Shown here in pieces: positions 8,123 to 18,072 of a DNA stretch of 64,000 nt. How positions within the stretch are numbered: position 1 is the first letter of the stretch; each line of letters opens with the position of its first letter. This DNA is from Verrucomicrobiota bacterium. Lineage in GTDB: Bacteria > Verrucomicrobiota > Lentisphaeria > JABSQK01 > JAJFLO01. Below the pieces are notes generated by a model. It was not told the origin of the DNA and made no database searches. It saw only the letters and a program-made list of their open reading frames with translations. The position numbers were made by a program, and so were the translations under genes. Location: positions 1 through 64,000 of the forward strand of contig JAJFLQ010000063.1 in assembly GCA_021772615.1 (NCBI GenBank), in the 5' to 3' direction.

Positions 8123-8516
8123 GTCTGTGTTCCTTTCCGACTGCTGTCTGGTTCAGCCTGGATGATTCGCGATCTGCGCTCACAGATACGATCGTTGGTG
8201 AATGATCCAGCCTCGATATGGGTGGGGGTGAAGATCCTACGCTATACGGAGACCCCGCGTGTAATTGAAAGTTCCACAACATCCTGCGAGCAACACAGCC
8301 GTACCGTATCACACGATTTGACAACACGGCCCGGCGTGTGGTATGGTACATCCAACGAGGGATTTTGCTCTTGCTTGCACAGATGGATTCTGCATTGACG
8401 CGGTCGCATCGCTCGGCCCATTCCTTTCTCAGCACCCGATTGTGGACGACCAGTCAGCCAAGACAGAAATTACTCGGGAACCATGAACCCCTTCAGGAAT
8501 CGAAAGGAGCAGCAAT
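8123..8516. other. Divergent intergenic region
   Basis: 394 bp between the yceI-like gene (minus) and the phasin-like gene (plus). It holds the strong candidate plus-strand promoter at 8318-8347 described separately. I see no gene in it. Confidence 0.5.
8318..8347 (+). promoter_or_regulatory. Sigma70-type promoter for the amidoligase operon, with operator-like repeat
   Basis: TTGACA (8318-8323) and TATGGT (8342-8347) are 18 bp apart. The spacer contains the inverted repeat ACACG-N6-CGTGT (8324-8339), a position typical of operators that block or twist the promoter. Transcription would start near 8354, about 160 bases before the phasin-like gene. Confidence 0.55.
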
Positions 8517-8852
8517 ATGGTTGATCTGATAAAGAAAACAATGATGACGGGAATCGGCCTTGCGTTCATGACCAAGGACAAGATCGAAGAGGTCGCGAAC
8601 GAGCTTGTCGAGAAGGCAAAGATGTCCGAAAAAGATGCCAAAGAATTTATCGACACAGTTTCCGAGAAGTCCGAAGAGGCGCGTAAGAAGGTCGATGACA
8701 AGATCAGGGCGACTGTTACGGATGTGCTCGAAGGCCTTGACGTCGCCAGGACGGCCGATATTCAGGCCCTCCAGGCACGCATCGAGCGCCTTGAGGCCCT
8801 GCACGCCGCAGACGATGGAGCAGAGAAGGATGAGAAACCCTCAACATGCTGA
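8517..8852 (+). CDS. Phasin-like coiled-coil protein
   Basis: 111 residues. A short hydrophobic N-terminus (LIKKTMMTGIGLAFMTKD) is followed by long amphipathic helices rich in Lys, Glu and Ala. A C-terminal leucine-heptad coiled coil (IQALQARIERLEAL) and an acidic tail end it. This is the layout of phasin/PhaF-like proteins that coat polyhydroxyalkanoate granules or act as scaffolds. No PHA synthase is visible. The ribosome binding site AGGAG is strong. It overlaps the ATP-grasp gene by 7 bp, so it is co-translated with the ligase operon, which suggests a scaffold or regulatory role there rather than granule coating. That role is inference. Confidence 0.65.
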   Translation: MVDLIKKTMMTGIGLAFMTKDKIEEVANELVEKAKMSEKDAKEFIDTVSEKSEEARKKVDDKIRATVTDVLEGLDVARTADIQALQARIERLEALHAADDGAEKDEKPSTC

Positions 8853-10333
8853 ATCTCAAGGATTACGACGTCGGCGGTTTCTATGATGAGGTCTTTGATA
8901 AGGACGGTGTTGTGCGGCCCGGCGCCCGGCTTTTGGTCGACCGTATCAATGAACTTCCGCAGGGGGAATTGGAGCGTCGCCAGAAGGCCGTGGAACTGGC
9001 CCTGCTGAACATGGGCATCACCTTTACGGTCTACGGCGACACGTCAGGCACCGAGCGAATATTTCCGTTCGACCTGTTTCCTCGAATTGTCGAGGCGCAT
9101 GACTGGGCGCACATCGAAAGCGGCCTGAAACAGCGTATTCAGGCGCTCAACCTTTTTATCGACGACATCTATCAGGACCAGCGTATCGTAAATGACAATG
9201 TCGTACCGCGCGAGCTTATCGAGACCTGTCGCGGCGTACGCGACGTATGTCGCGGACTGAATCCGCCCCGAAAGATCTGGTGCCATATTTGCGGCACCGA
9301 TCTGGTGCGTGACGATTCGGGCACATGGCTGGTGCTGGAAGACAACTTGCGCTGCCCGTCCGGCGTCTCCTATGTCCTCGAGAACCGGCAGGTCATGAAG
9401 CGGGTGTTTCCGCGTATCTTCGAGGAGTCCCGTGTTCGGCCCGTAAACTCCTATCCGCTCAGGCTGTTGGAGAATCTCAGCTATCTGGCGCCGGAGGATG
9501 TGCAGGATCCGAAGATTGTCATTCTCAGTCCTGGCAGCTATAATTCCGCCTATTTCGAACACTCTTATCTCGCCCAGCAGATGGGTATTGAGCTGGTCGA
9601 GGGCCGCGACCTGGTCGTGGTCGACGGCAGGGTCGCCATGCGAACGACGACAGGCTTTCAGCGGGTCGACGTCATCTATCGTCGTATCGACGATGATTTC
9701 CTCGACCCCACGACATTTCGTAGCGATTCCATGCTCGGCGTCCCGGGGTTGATCGATGTCTACCGCGAAGGGCGAGTCGCGCTGGCCAACGCGCCCGGCA
9801 CCGGTGTCGCGGACGACAAGGTTATCTATGCCTACGTGCCGAAGATGATCTCATACTACCTTAAAGAAGATCCGATTCTGCCCAATGTCGAAACCTACGT
9901 ATGCTACGACGACGCGCAGCGTGATCACGTTCTGAAGAACCTCGACAAGCTCGTGGTCAAGGCTGCAAACGAATCCGGCGGCTACGGTATGTTGGTGGGG
10001 CCGCATTCGACAAAGGAAGATCAGGAGAAGTTCGCCGTGTTGATTAAAGAGAATCCGAGAAATTATATTGCTCAGCCGACGATTTCTCTGTCGCGCGTGC
10101 CGTCGATTATCGACGACCGCTTCGAAGGGCGCCACGTCGATCTGCGCCCCTACGTCCTTTACGGCGAGACTATAGAAGTGTTGCCCGGCGGCCTTACGCG
10201 GGTTGCGCTCAAGAAAGGTTCACTGGTGGTGAATTCGTCGCAGGGCGGAGGCAGCAAAGACACCTGGGTGCTGGACAACGATGACGCGCCGCAAGCGGAC
10301 CAAGGGACATCTACAGGGGGTGCACATGCTTAG
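8846..10333 (+). CDS. Circularly permuted ATP-grasp protein (type 2)
   Basis: 495 residues, typical for the family formerly called DUF404/DUF407. Recognisable stretches are the N-terminal YDEVFD segment, VYGDTSGTERIFPFD, LNLFIDDIYQDQRI, LVLEDNLRCPSGVSYVLENR, and the C-terminal DLRPYVLYG with a GGLTRVALKKGSLVVNSSQGGGSKDTW end. Members are predicted ATP-dependent carboxylate-amine (peptide) ligases; substrates are not known. The start overlaps the phasin-like gene by 7 bp and the stop overlaps the alpha-E gene by 8 bp, so a complex made in fixed ratio is likely. No signal peptide; cytoplasmic. Confidence 0.9.
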   Translation: MLNLKDYDVGGFYDEVFDKDGVVRPGARLLVDRINELPQGELERRQKAVELALLNMGITFTVYGDTSGTERIFPFDLFPRIVEAHDWAHIESGLKQRIQALNLFIDDIYQDQRIVNDNVVPRELIETCRGVRDVCRGLNPPRKIWCHICGTDLVRDDSGTWLVLEDNLRCPSGVSYVLENRQVMKRVFPRIFEESRVRPVNSYPLRLLENLSYLAPEDVQDPKIVILSPGSYNSAYFEHSYLAQQMGIELVEGRDLVVVDGRVAMRTTTGFQRVDVIYRRIDDDFLDPTTFRSDSMLGVPGLIDVYREGRVALANAPGTGVADDKVIYAYVPKMISYYLKEDPILPNVETYVCYDDAQRDHVLKNLDKLVVKAANESGGYGMLVGPHSTKEDQEKFAVLIKENPRNYIAQPTISLSRVPSIIDDRFEGRHVDLRPYVLYGETIEVLPGGLTRVALKKGSLVVNSSQGGGSKDTWVLDNDDAPQADQGTSTGGAHA

Positions 10334-11327
10334 TCGAGTAGCCAATTCAATTTACTGGATGACCCGTTATATCGAACGCGCCGAAAACCTGGCACGCATT
10401 GTCGAGGTGAACCGCCATCTGAATCTTGATTTTCCCGGCGATGTCGATCGCCAGTGGGAACCACTGGTATGGATTACGGGCGACAACAAGCTGTTCGAAG
10501 AACGCTACGGTGATTTCACCGAAGAGAACGTGACCCGTTTTCTCATGGCCGATCCGGAATACCCCAATTCCATTTTATCCTGCCTCCAGGCAGCGCGAGA
10601 GAATGCCCGTTCCATACGTGAGATTATTCCGTCCGAGATGTGGGAACAGATCAACACACTGTATCTCTATATGAAGAAGATGGTTGACGGCAAACTTGCG
10701 GCCGAGTCACCCTACGAAAGTTATCAGAATATCATTATGAAATGTCACCTGTTCAACGGCCTGATGGAGTCGACGATGTCGCACTCGGAGGGATGGCATT
10801 TTGGCAAGCTTGGGCAGTATATCGAGCGCGCCGACAAGATCTCGCGCGTGCTTGATATCAAATATTTTTTCCTGCTGCCGTCGCCGACGTTTGTGGGGTC
10901 GCCGTTTGACAATATTCAATGGGCGGCATTGCTGAAGTCGGTGAGTGCGTTCGAGATGTACCGTAAACGATGGCGGCGCATAAGTCACAAACACGTCGCT
11001 GAGTTTCTGATACTCGATCGCGAGTTTCCGCGAGCGATCTACTACTGCCTCATAGCCGCGGGCCAATCGCTGCATGCGATAGCGGGCACGCCGCAAGGGC
11101 AATTTGCCAACGAGCCGGAACGTATACTCGGCCGTCTTCGGTCAGATCTTGACTATAAGAAAATCGATGAGATTGTCGACGGCGGGTTGCATGAGTTTCT
11201 TGACCACATCCAGATCCAGCTCAACGATCTGAGCAACGCGACCTTCGAGGAATTTTTTGCCATACGTCCGGTAGATCCGCACAAGAACGCGCAGCGCGTT
11301 GCCTCCAGTCAGCAACAGTCCAACTGA
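10326..11327 (+). CDS. Alpha-E domain protein
   Basis: 333 residues, all-helical, family formerly DUF403. Starts at the ATG after a strong GGGGGTG site; a longer in-frame start would lie inside the ATP-grasp gene. It opens with the hallmark MLSRVANSIYWMTRYIERAENLARI and later repeats the pattern as GQYIERADKISRVLDIKY. Alpha-E proteins almost always travel with type-2 circularly permuted ATP-grasp proteins and transglutaminases; the function is not known and is presumed structural or catalytic in the ligase complex. Overlaps the upstream gene by 8 bp; the next gene starts 36 bp on. Confidence 0.9.
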   Translation: MLSRVANSIYWMTRYIERAENLARIVEVNRHLNLDFPGDVDRQWEPLVWITGDNKLFEERYGDFTEENVTRFLMADPEYPNSILSCLQAARENARSIREIIPSEMWEQINTLYLYMKKMVDGKLAAESPYESYQNIIMKCHLFNGLMESTMSHSEGWHFGKLGQYIERADKISRVLDIKYFFLLPSPTFVGSPFDNIQWAALLKSVSAFEMYRKRWRRISHKHVAEFLILDREFPRAIYYCLIAAGQSLHAIAGTPQGQFANEPERILGRLRSDLDYKKIDEIVDGGLHEFLDHIQIQLNDLSNATFEEFFAIRPVDPHKNAQRVASSQQQSN

Positions 11328-11363
11328 CGATCTCTACTCAACCCTCTTGATCTCGCTGCCGCC

Positions 11364-14300
11364 ATGTCCATACACGTTGCCCTGAACCACCAGACACGTT
11401 ACAAGTACGAAAAACCGGTGAGTCTGTCGCCGCATTTGGTGAGACTCCGCCCAGCCGTGCATTGCCGAACGGTCATCGAAGCATATTCGCTGACTATCCT
11501 GCCCGAAACGCATTTTATTAACTGGCAGCAGGACCCGTTTGGCAACTTTGTTGCCCGCATCGTGTTCCCAGAAAAAGCGCGAACACTGGCCATCGAGGTC
11601 GATATTGTTGCCGATCTGGTGGTGATCAATCCCTTCGACTTTTTTCTTGATGACGACGCGAAGACCTTTCCGTTTTCATATCCGGAACAACTGCAGAAGG
11701 AACTCGTTCCCTATCTTGAGGTCACGCAGGACGGTCCGCGCATCCGGACATGGCTGAAGTCCGTCGATATGCGACCGCGCGAAACCGTTCCGTTTCTTGT
11801 CGACCTCAACCAGCGCCTTTGCAACGAGATAAAGTACAACATCCGTCTCGAGCCCGGTGTACAGACGTGCGAAGATACGCTCGATAAGGCGCTTGGTTCG
11901 TGCCGTGACACCGGATGGCTTCTGGTTCAGATCTTGCGGCGGCTGGGGCTCGCGGCGCGGTTTGTTTCCGGCTATTTGGTGCAGCTTGTGCCGGATGTGC
12001 CGGCACTCGACGGTCCGAGCGGGCCAACGACGGATTTCACCGATCTTCATGCCTGGGCCGAGGTGTATATTCCCGGTGCCGGCTGGGTCGGGCTGGATCC
12101 CACCTCCGGCCTGTTCGCGGGCGAAGGGCATATCCCCTTGGCCTGCACCCCCGATCCGGTCAGCGCGGCCCCCATAACCGGGGTGGCCGAGGTCTGCAAA
12201 ACGGAATTCTCATTTGCCAACACCGTGCAGCGGTTGCTCGAACAACCGCGGGTCACCAGGCCTTACACCGACAGCCAGTGGAGCGACGTCCTTGCTCTCG
12301 GCGATCAGGTAGAGACAGACCTTGAGCAGCACGACGTCCGGCTGAGCATGGGCGGCGAGCCCACCTTTGTGTCGATCGACTACCCCGATGAGCCGGAATG
12401 GAATACCACGGCAGACAGCGCCGAAAAACGCAAACTCGCAGTGACGCTGATCAAACGGTTGCGCGACTGTTTCGGCGCCGGCGGCGTGCTAATATACGGA
12501 CAGGGTAAGTGGTACCCGGGCGAGGTGCTGCCGCGATGGCGCATGGGCTGCTGCTGGCGCGTAGACGGGGAGCCGCTATGGACGCGTGACGATCTCTCGG
12601 CGGACCCGACGGCGACCGGAGAATACACCATTGCCGACGCCCGCCGCTTGATGAAGGCGTTGGCGGATAAGCTCGGTGTGCCCACCGATTGTATGTGCGA
12701 TGCCTATGAGGATATCGCGTATTACTGCTGGAAAGAAGGAAGTATTCCTCCGGACGTAGACCCACTCACAAAAAATCTCAAAGACCCACTGGAGCGTCAG
12801 TTTCTGGCCGAGCTTCTTGAACGGGGCATGGGGACGCCTGCCGGCCTGGTGCTGCCGGTCGCGTGGGACTTTAAGCACGGGCGATGGCACAGTGCGAAAT
12901 GGGTCATTCGCCGACAGCATCTCTTTCTCATCCCGGGCAACTCTGCGATGGGTCTGCGGTTGCCGCTTGATGCGCTCGAAGATGCTGCCGCGGCGGCGGA
13001 GAACAAGCAGAAGCGTGCGCCGGGCGCCAGGCTGGAGCCGCTTATACGCACCACGCTGTGTGTCGAGGTCCGCGAGGGGCGCCTGCATGTGTTTCTTCCG
13101 CCTGTGACGAAGGCAGCGCATTTTATCGACCTCATCCGTGTGATCCAGACCGTCGCCGCGGATCAGGCTGTCAAAGTCGTACTGGAAGGCTACGGACCGC
13201 CCGGCGACCCATCCCTGAATGCATTGCAGATTACGCCGGATCCAGGCGTGATCGAGGTGAATATTCACCCGTCTACCAACTGGCGTGATCTCGTTTGCAC
13301 CGTGGAAACGCTTTATGAGCAGGCGCGATTGACGCGACTCGGCACCGAGAAGTTCATGCACGACGGTCGCCATACCGGAACCGGCGGCGGCAATCACGTG
13401 ACCATCGGCGGCCCAACGCCGGCCGACAGTCCGATGCTGCGGCGCCCCGATTTACTGCGCAGTTTTCTTACGTACTGGCAGCAGCACCCCGGCTTGTCAT
13501 ATTTTTTCTCGGGTGCGTTCATCGGCCCGACAAGTCAGGCGCCGCGTGTCGATGAAGGCCGTGACGACGCCCTGTACGAGCTTGAGATCGCGCTGGCGCA
13601 AATTCCCGACAGCGAGGAGGTGCGGCCCATGTGGCTCACCGATCGCTTGCTCCGCCATATTCTGGTGGATCTCACCGGCAACACGCACCGCGCGGAATTC
13701 TGTATCGACAAGCTCTATTCGCCCGATACCGAAAGCGGCCGTCAGGGCCTGGTGGAATTTCGGGCCTTCGAGATGCCGCCGCACGCACGCATGAGCCTGG
13801 TGCAGATGTTGCTCATACGCACCCTGGCGGTGTGGTTTTGGAAAAACCCGTACAAGGGCGATCTGGTGCGCTGGGGCACCGCGCTTCACGACCGTTTTAT
13901 GCTGCCGCATTTTGTGTGGCGCGATATGGAGGATGTCGCCAGGGACCTCAAGAACAACGGCTACCCGTTTTCCACGGCATGGCTGCTGCCTTTCTTCGAA
14001 TTCCGTTTCCCGGCGTTTGGCGCCGTGACCGTGCGCGATATCACCCTTGAGTTGCGGGCCGCAATCGAGCCGTGGCATGTGCTCGGCGAGGAAGTGACCC
14101 GCTCCGGCACGTCGAGGTACGTGGACTCGTCCATCGAACGCCTGCAGGTGAAGGTCCAGGGATTGGTCGACGGTCGCCATATCCTCATGTGCAACGGTCA
14201 TCGGGTTCCGCTGCATCCCACCGGTACGTACGGCGAATATGTTCACGGCGTGCGTTACCGTGCATGGCAGCCGCCATCGTGTCTGCATCCCACGATTCCC

Positions 14301-14615
14301 GTCCATTCACCGCTGGTATTCGATATCGTCGACACCTGGAACGGCCGGTCGCTGGGCGGCTGCACCTACCACGTCACGCATTCGGGTGGGCGTCACTACG
14401 AAGAGGCGCCGGTCAACGCGTTCGAAGCGGAAGCACGCAGGATCGCGAGATTTTGGGACATGGGGCATACGCCGGGGACTATTATCGCGGCGCAGCAATC
14501 GGCGCGGCGCGGGCTTTTCGAACCGGTCACGGAGGGGCATGCCGCCGTGACGCTGCCGGCGGACGAACCCATAAATGAAGATTATCCACTCACGCTCGAC
14601 CTTCGGCGATTGTAG
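11364..14615 (+). CDS. Transglutaminase-like / DUF2126 putative amidoligase
   Basis: 1083 residues. The N-terminal part (1-85) is the bacterial transglutaminase N domain (HQTRYKYEKPVSLSPH). The core (about 150-265) has the triad Cys180 (GSCRDTGW), His229 (LHAWAEV) and Asp245 (GLDPTSG). From about 310 on it is DUF2126, a putative amidoligase region, with conserved LSMGGEPTFVSID, RRQHLFLIPGNSAMGLRLPL, GTGGGNHVTIGG and VEFRAFEMPPH. In the family the peptidase-like transglutaminase half could cleave or transfer and the amidoligase half could form amide bonds; substrates are unknown. Third in the operon. No signal peptide. The full length is typical for the fused form. Confidence 0.9.
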   Translation: MSIHVALNHQTRYKYEKPVSLSPHLVRLRPAVHCRTVIEAYSLTILPETHFINWQQDPFGNFVARIVFPEKARTLAIEVDIVADLVVINPFDFFLDDDAKTFPFSYPEQLQKELVPYLEVTQDGPRIRTWLKSVDMRPRETVPFLVDLNQRLCNEIKYNIRLEPGVQTCEDTLDKALGSCRDTGWLLVQILRRLGLAARFVSGYLVQLVPDVPALDGPSGPTTDFTDLHAWAEVYIPGAGWVGLDPTSGLFAGEGHIPLACTPDPVSAAPITGVAEVCKTEFSFANTVQRLLEQPRVTRPYTDSQWSDVLALGDQVETDLEQHDVRLSMGGEPTFVSIDYPDEPEWNTTADSAEKRKLAVTLIKRLRDCFGAGGVLIYGQGKWYPGEVLPRWRMGCCWRVDGEPLWTRDDLSADPTATGEYTIADARRLMKALADKLGVPTDCMCDAYEDIAYYCWKEGSIPPDVDPLTKNLKDPLERQFLAELLERGMGTPAGLVLPVAWDFKHGRWHSAKWVIRRQHLFLIPGNSAMGLRLPLDALEDAAAAAENKQKRAPGARLEPLIRTTLCVEVREGRLHVFLPPVTKAAHFIDLIRVIQTVAADQAVKVVLEGYGPPGDPSLNALQITPDPGVIEVNIHPSTNWRDLVCTVETLYEQARLTRLGTEKFMHDGRHTGTGGGNHVTIGGPTPADSPMLRRPDLLRSFLTYWQQHPGLSYFFSGAFIGPTSQAPRVDEGRDDALYELEIALAQIPDSEEVRPMWLTDRLLRHILVDLTGNTHRAEFCIDKLYSPDTESGRQGLVEFRAFEMPPHARMSLVQMLLIRTLAVWFWKNPYKGDLVRWGTALHDRFMLPHFVWRDMEDVARDLKNNGYPFSTAWLLPFFEFRFPAFGAVTVRDITLELRAAIEPWHVLGEEVTRSGTSRYVDSSIERLQVKVQGLVDGRHILMCNGHRVPLHPTGTYGEYVHGVRYRAWQPPSCLHPTIPVHSPLVFDIVDTWNGRSLGGCTYHVTHSGGRHYEEAPVNAFEAEARRIARFWDMGHTPGTIIAAQQSARRGLFEPVTEGHAAVTLPADEPINEDYPLTLDLRRL

Positions 14616-14638
14616 CCCGACGATTAGGTTGCCGGACC

Positions 14639-17200
14639 ATGATTCATACCGCCAATGAACCCGTGACGAGTGACGTGTCCTATCCTTTAGGGAATGGATA
14701 CGACGAGTTCTGCACAAAATCACACGGTATTCGCGAGCACTGGCGTCCGTTCGCACGACGTTTTCAGGATATGAACGTCGCCGACTTGAAGCGGTTGACC
14801 GCCGAGTCTCGACGGCTGGCGCGCGAAGACGGCATTACCTACCACGTGCATGGGGATACCGGCAGACCCTTCCGGCGCTGGACACTCGATGTTGTCCCGC
14901 TGATTCTCGATCAGCAGGATTGGTGTCGCATAGAGGCCGGACTCGTGCAGCGCGCGACACTGCTGGACCTGATGCTGGCCGATATTTACGGGCCGCGCAG
15001 GCTCATAACCGACGGCATCGTACCGCCGGAGCTGATTTACAGTCCCGGCGGTTTCGTGCGTCAATGCGATCAGGTGCGGATTCCGGGCTGCCATCAGCTC
15101 ATGTTGTATTCCGCCGATCTGGCGCGCGGCAGCGATGGTACATTTTGGGTCACGCGCGACCGCACCCAGGCGACTGCCGGCTTCGCATATGTGCTGGAGA
15201 ATCGCAATATCATGTCGCGCCTGTTGCCCGATTTGTTACGGGAATCCGGCGTTCGGCCGCTGACGAATTTTTACAATTCTCTGCGGCAGAAGCTCGATCG
15301 CATCTCGCCTCGTCCCGGCATGGGATCGCGCATTGCCGTACTCACGCCGGGGCAGCATGATCCCGCCTATTTCGAGAGCGCGTATCTTGCCACCCATCTG
15401 GGCTACACCATGGTGCAGGGCGGCGACCTTACGGTGCGCGACGGCAAGGTCTGGCTCAAATCGATTGACGGCCTGCGTCTCGTCGATATCATTCTCCGTC
15501 GCGTCGCCGACCGGCTCTGCGATCCGTTGGAACTGCGTCCGGAATCGCAGCTCGGCGTGGCCGGCCTGCTGGAGGCCTCGCGACTGAACAACGTAACCAT
15601 TGTCAATCCATTGGGCAGTTGCGTCCTCGAAAACCCCGGGCTTATGGCGTTTCTGCCCTCGATCTGCCGCTATTTCCTCAATGAAGACCTGCAGCTGCCG
15701 TCGGCGGCGACCTGGTGGTGCGGACAGCCGAAGGAACGGGACTATGTGCTGGCGAATCTCGATAAGCTGGTGATCAAACCGGCGTATCGCCGTCCCGGTC
15801 TGCGCACCGTTGTCGGCAGCGCTGCCGGACCGAAAGAGCGCCAGACGCTACGGGAGGACATCCTGGCGCGGCCGTACCTGTACGTGGCGCAGGAGAAAAT
15901 CGCATTATCAACGACGCCGACACTTGTCAACCAGCGGCTGCAACCGAGGCACAGCATTCTGAGAACGTTTCTCCTGGCAGACGACGACGGCTACGAGGCA
16001 TTGCCCGGTGGATTGGCTCGCAGCGCCTCTACCGCCGACGAGGTTGTGATTGCCTATGACAACGGCGGTCTCACCAGGGACACCTGGGTGTTGGGAATCG
16101 AACAGGACGATACCGTTCATTTGCGACTGCCGCCGACCGAGGTAGGCGACAACGTCGCTTACGAACACGTTCCCGCCAGCCGCGCTGCGGCAAATTTATT
16201 CTGGGTGGGCCGGCTCGCCGAGCGCGCGGAAACTACTGCACGACTCCTGCGGGTGGTGCGGGAGCGCAGCAACGCCGTCGTCGGCGATGAAGATGCACCG
16301 GCCAACGACTTCCTGAAGATCCTGCTGAAGCCGTTGTCTCCGCCGCCTCCCGATGGCACCGCCGATGCGGATGCCGGTGATTCCGGCGCGGCGATCGAGT
16401 CGGAGATACGGTCGTGTATATCGGATCCAAACCGCGACGACAGCCTCGTTGCGGTGTTGAGCGGATTTATTGACGCCGCGTACGCGGTTCGGGACCGCTG
16501 GTCCATGGACTCCTGGCGTATCCTCAACAATCTCAAGGTATTTTCCGAGGCGATGGCGACGTCGGCAGACGATCCTGCCGACACGGTTCCGTTCGAACTC
16601 GATCGGTTGATCAGCGAACTTGTTGCGTTTACGGGCTTAAATATGGAAAACACAACCCGGGATCTTGGCTGGACCATGCTGGATATCGGCAGGCGAATTG
16701 AACGCGGCATGGCGCTCATCCGGTTGATCAAGACAACGCTGGTGCCGACATACGACAGTCATACCGAATACATGGTATTCGAATCGGTGCTGGCGGCAAC
16801 GGAATCTCTTATAACCTACCGACGTCGCTGTCGATCGCATCTGGCGCTGCAGCCGATATTGGAGTTGCTGCTGCTCGACGAGACCAATCCACGCTCACTC
16901 GTTTACCAGTTTATGAGGCTGTCCGACCACACAGGAAAGCTGCCGCGCCCGCGCCGTTCGTATCGGCTCGACGCCGACGAGCGGCTGATCATGCGGGCAC
17001 TGACGAAACTGCGACTCGTGAACCCACCCGTGCTCACACGGACCGATGATGAGTTGCGCTACCATGATCGATTGAACACTGCCATGAAGCAGCTTCTGAC
17101 ATTGCTAGAACGCAATGCCGACGCCATCAATCGCCGATATTTTCTTCACGTCGCTGAAGCGCGACAGTTGGTTCCAGTGACCATGGATCTTGATCAATGA
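14639..17200 (+). CDS. Fused circularly permuted ATP-grasp / alpha-E protein
   Basis: 853 residues. Residues about 1-500 match the first ATP-grasp protein of the operon in order: YHVHGDTGRPFRRW, LLDLMLADIYGPRRL, FAYVLENRNIMSRL, LANLDKLVIKPAYRR and a final GGLTRDTWVL. Residues about 510-845 are an alpha-E module (AANLFWVGRLAERAETTARLL ... DIGRRIERGMALIRLI). The operon therefore carries both the split and the fused version of the same pair. A Pro/Asp-rich linker (about 555-585) interrupts the alpha-E part. Starts 23 bp after the amidoligase gene; overlaps the next gene by 4 bp (ATGA). Confidence 0.9.
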   Translation: MIHTANEPVTSDVSYPLGNGYDEFCTKSHGIREHWRPFARRFQDMNVADLKRLTAESRRLAREDGITYHVHGDTGRPFRRWTLDVVPLILDQQDWCRIEAGLVQRATLLDLMLADIYGPRRLITDGIVPPELIYSPGGFVRQCDQVRIPGCHQLMLYSADLARGSDGTFWVTRDRTQATAGFAYVLENRNIMSRLLPDLLRESGVRPLTNFYNSLRQKLDRISPRPGMGSRIAVLTPGQHDPAYFESAYLATHLGYTMVQGGDLTVRDGKVWLKSIDGLRLVDIILRRVADRLCDPLELRPESQLGVAGLLEASRLNNVTIVNPLGSCVLENPGLMAFLPSICRYFLNEDLQLPSAATWWCGQPKERDYVLANLDKLVIKPAYRRPGLRTVVGSAAGPKERQTLREDILARPYLYVAQEKIALSTTPTLVNQRLQPRHSILRTFLLADDDGYEALPGGLARSASTADEVVIAYDNGGLTRDTWVLGIEQDDTVHLRLPPTEVGDNVAYEHVPASRAAANLFWVGRLAERAETTARLLRVVRERSNAVVGDEDAPANDFLKILLKPLSPPPPDGTADADAGDSGAAIESEIRSCISDPNRDDSLVAVLSGFIDAAYAVRDRWSMDSWRILNNLKVFSEAMATSADDPADTVPFELDRLISELVAFTGLNMENTTRDLGWTMLDIGRRIERGMALIRLIKTTLVPTYDSHTEYMVFESVLAATESLITYRRRCRSHLALQPILELLLLDETNPRSLVYQFMRLSDHTGKLPRPRRSYRLDADERLIMRALTKLRLVNPPVLTRTDDELRYHDRLNTAMKQLLTLLERNADAINRRYFLHVAEARQLVPVTMDLDQ

Positions 17201-18072
17201 AGTATCGTATTCGACATCGGACCACGTACGCCTACAGCAAGAGCGTCGAACTCAGCTATAACGAAGCGAAATTCACGCCGCGCGATTGGCCGGAACAGCG
17301 TTGCCACCGCTGCACGGTCACCATCGAACCCGCCCCCGACAGCCGGCGTGAGCGGCTCGATTACTATGGCAATACCGTTTGTTACTTCGAAATCCTCGAG
17401 CCGCACGACAGCATGGAGGTCTTTGTCGACAGCGAGGTAAGCGTAGACCCACTACGCAACCTGACGGACTTGTTCGCCGACCACCGTTGTGACATCGTTC
17501 GCGATCAATTGCTGTGCGCGGTAGACCCGCAAGCCCTTGATGCCCGTCAGTTCATTCTCGACTCGCCGCTGGTCACCGTAGGGCCGGTATTGCGGGAGTA
17601 TGCCCGAACGTCCTTTGCCGGTGACCGACCGTTTCGCGATGCGGTCTGCGATCTCAACCAGCGCATCTTCGAGGACTTTACCTTCGCACCAGAAAGCACC
17701 ACCGTAGCCACGCCGCTGGACGAGGTGATGCGCAAGCGCAAAGGCGTGTGCCAGGATTTCGCCCACATAGCAGTCGGCTGCCTGCGATCGGTCGGCTTTG
17801 CCGCACGGTACGTCAGCGGCTACATCGAAACGCAGCCGCCGCCGGGTACGGAACGCCTGGTCGGCGCCGATGCATCGCACGCCTGGTGCTCCGTTTTCCT
17901 TCCCGGAACGGGTTGGTTCGACATCGATCCGACGAACAAGATGATTCCCGACGGCCGGCATATTACGGTCGCGTGGGGACGCGATTACTCCGACGTAACG
18001 CCGTTGAAAGGCGTTATCTACGGCGGCGGCAAGCACAAATTGTCGGTTGCGGTCGACGTCGAGCCGCTCTAG
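17197..18072 (+). CDS. Transglutaminase-like protein, second copy
   Basis: 291 residues: N-terminal beta domain (MKYRIRHRTTYAYSKSVELSYNEA) and a transglutaminase-like core with Cys185 (KGVCQDFAH), His228 (ASHAWCSV) and Asp244 (DIDPTN). It is the stand-alone form, without DUF2126. The family carries out thiol-dependent amide cleavage or transfer, and proteins in this operon type are predicted to process peptides made by the ATP-grasp partners. The start overlaps the upstream stop by ATGA. It is last in the operon; the next gene faces it, 145 bp away. Confidence 0.88.
   Translation: MKYRIRHRTTYAYSKSVELSYNEAKFTPRDWPEQRCHRCTVTIEPAPDSRRERLDYYGNTVCYFEILEPHDSMEVFVDSEVSVDPLRNLTDLFADHRCDIVRDQLLCAVDPQALDARQFILDSPLVTVGPVLREYARTSFAGDRPFRDAVCDLNQRIFEDFTFAPESTTVATPLDEVMRKRKGVCQDFAHIAVGCLRSVGFAARYVSGYIETQPPPGTERLVGADASHAWCSVFLPGTGWFDIDPTNKMIPDGRHITVAWGRDYSDVTPLKGVIYGGGKHKLSVAVDVEPL

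Noticed and set aside
12576..14306. Two long minus-strand frames opposite the DUF2126 gene
   Set aside because: Both are antisense to conserved regions of a well-recognised gene and show no motifs.
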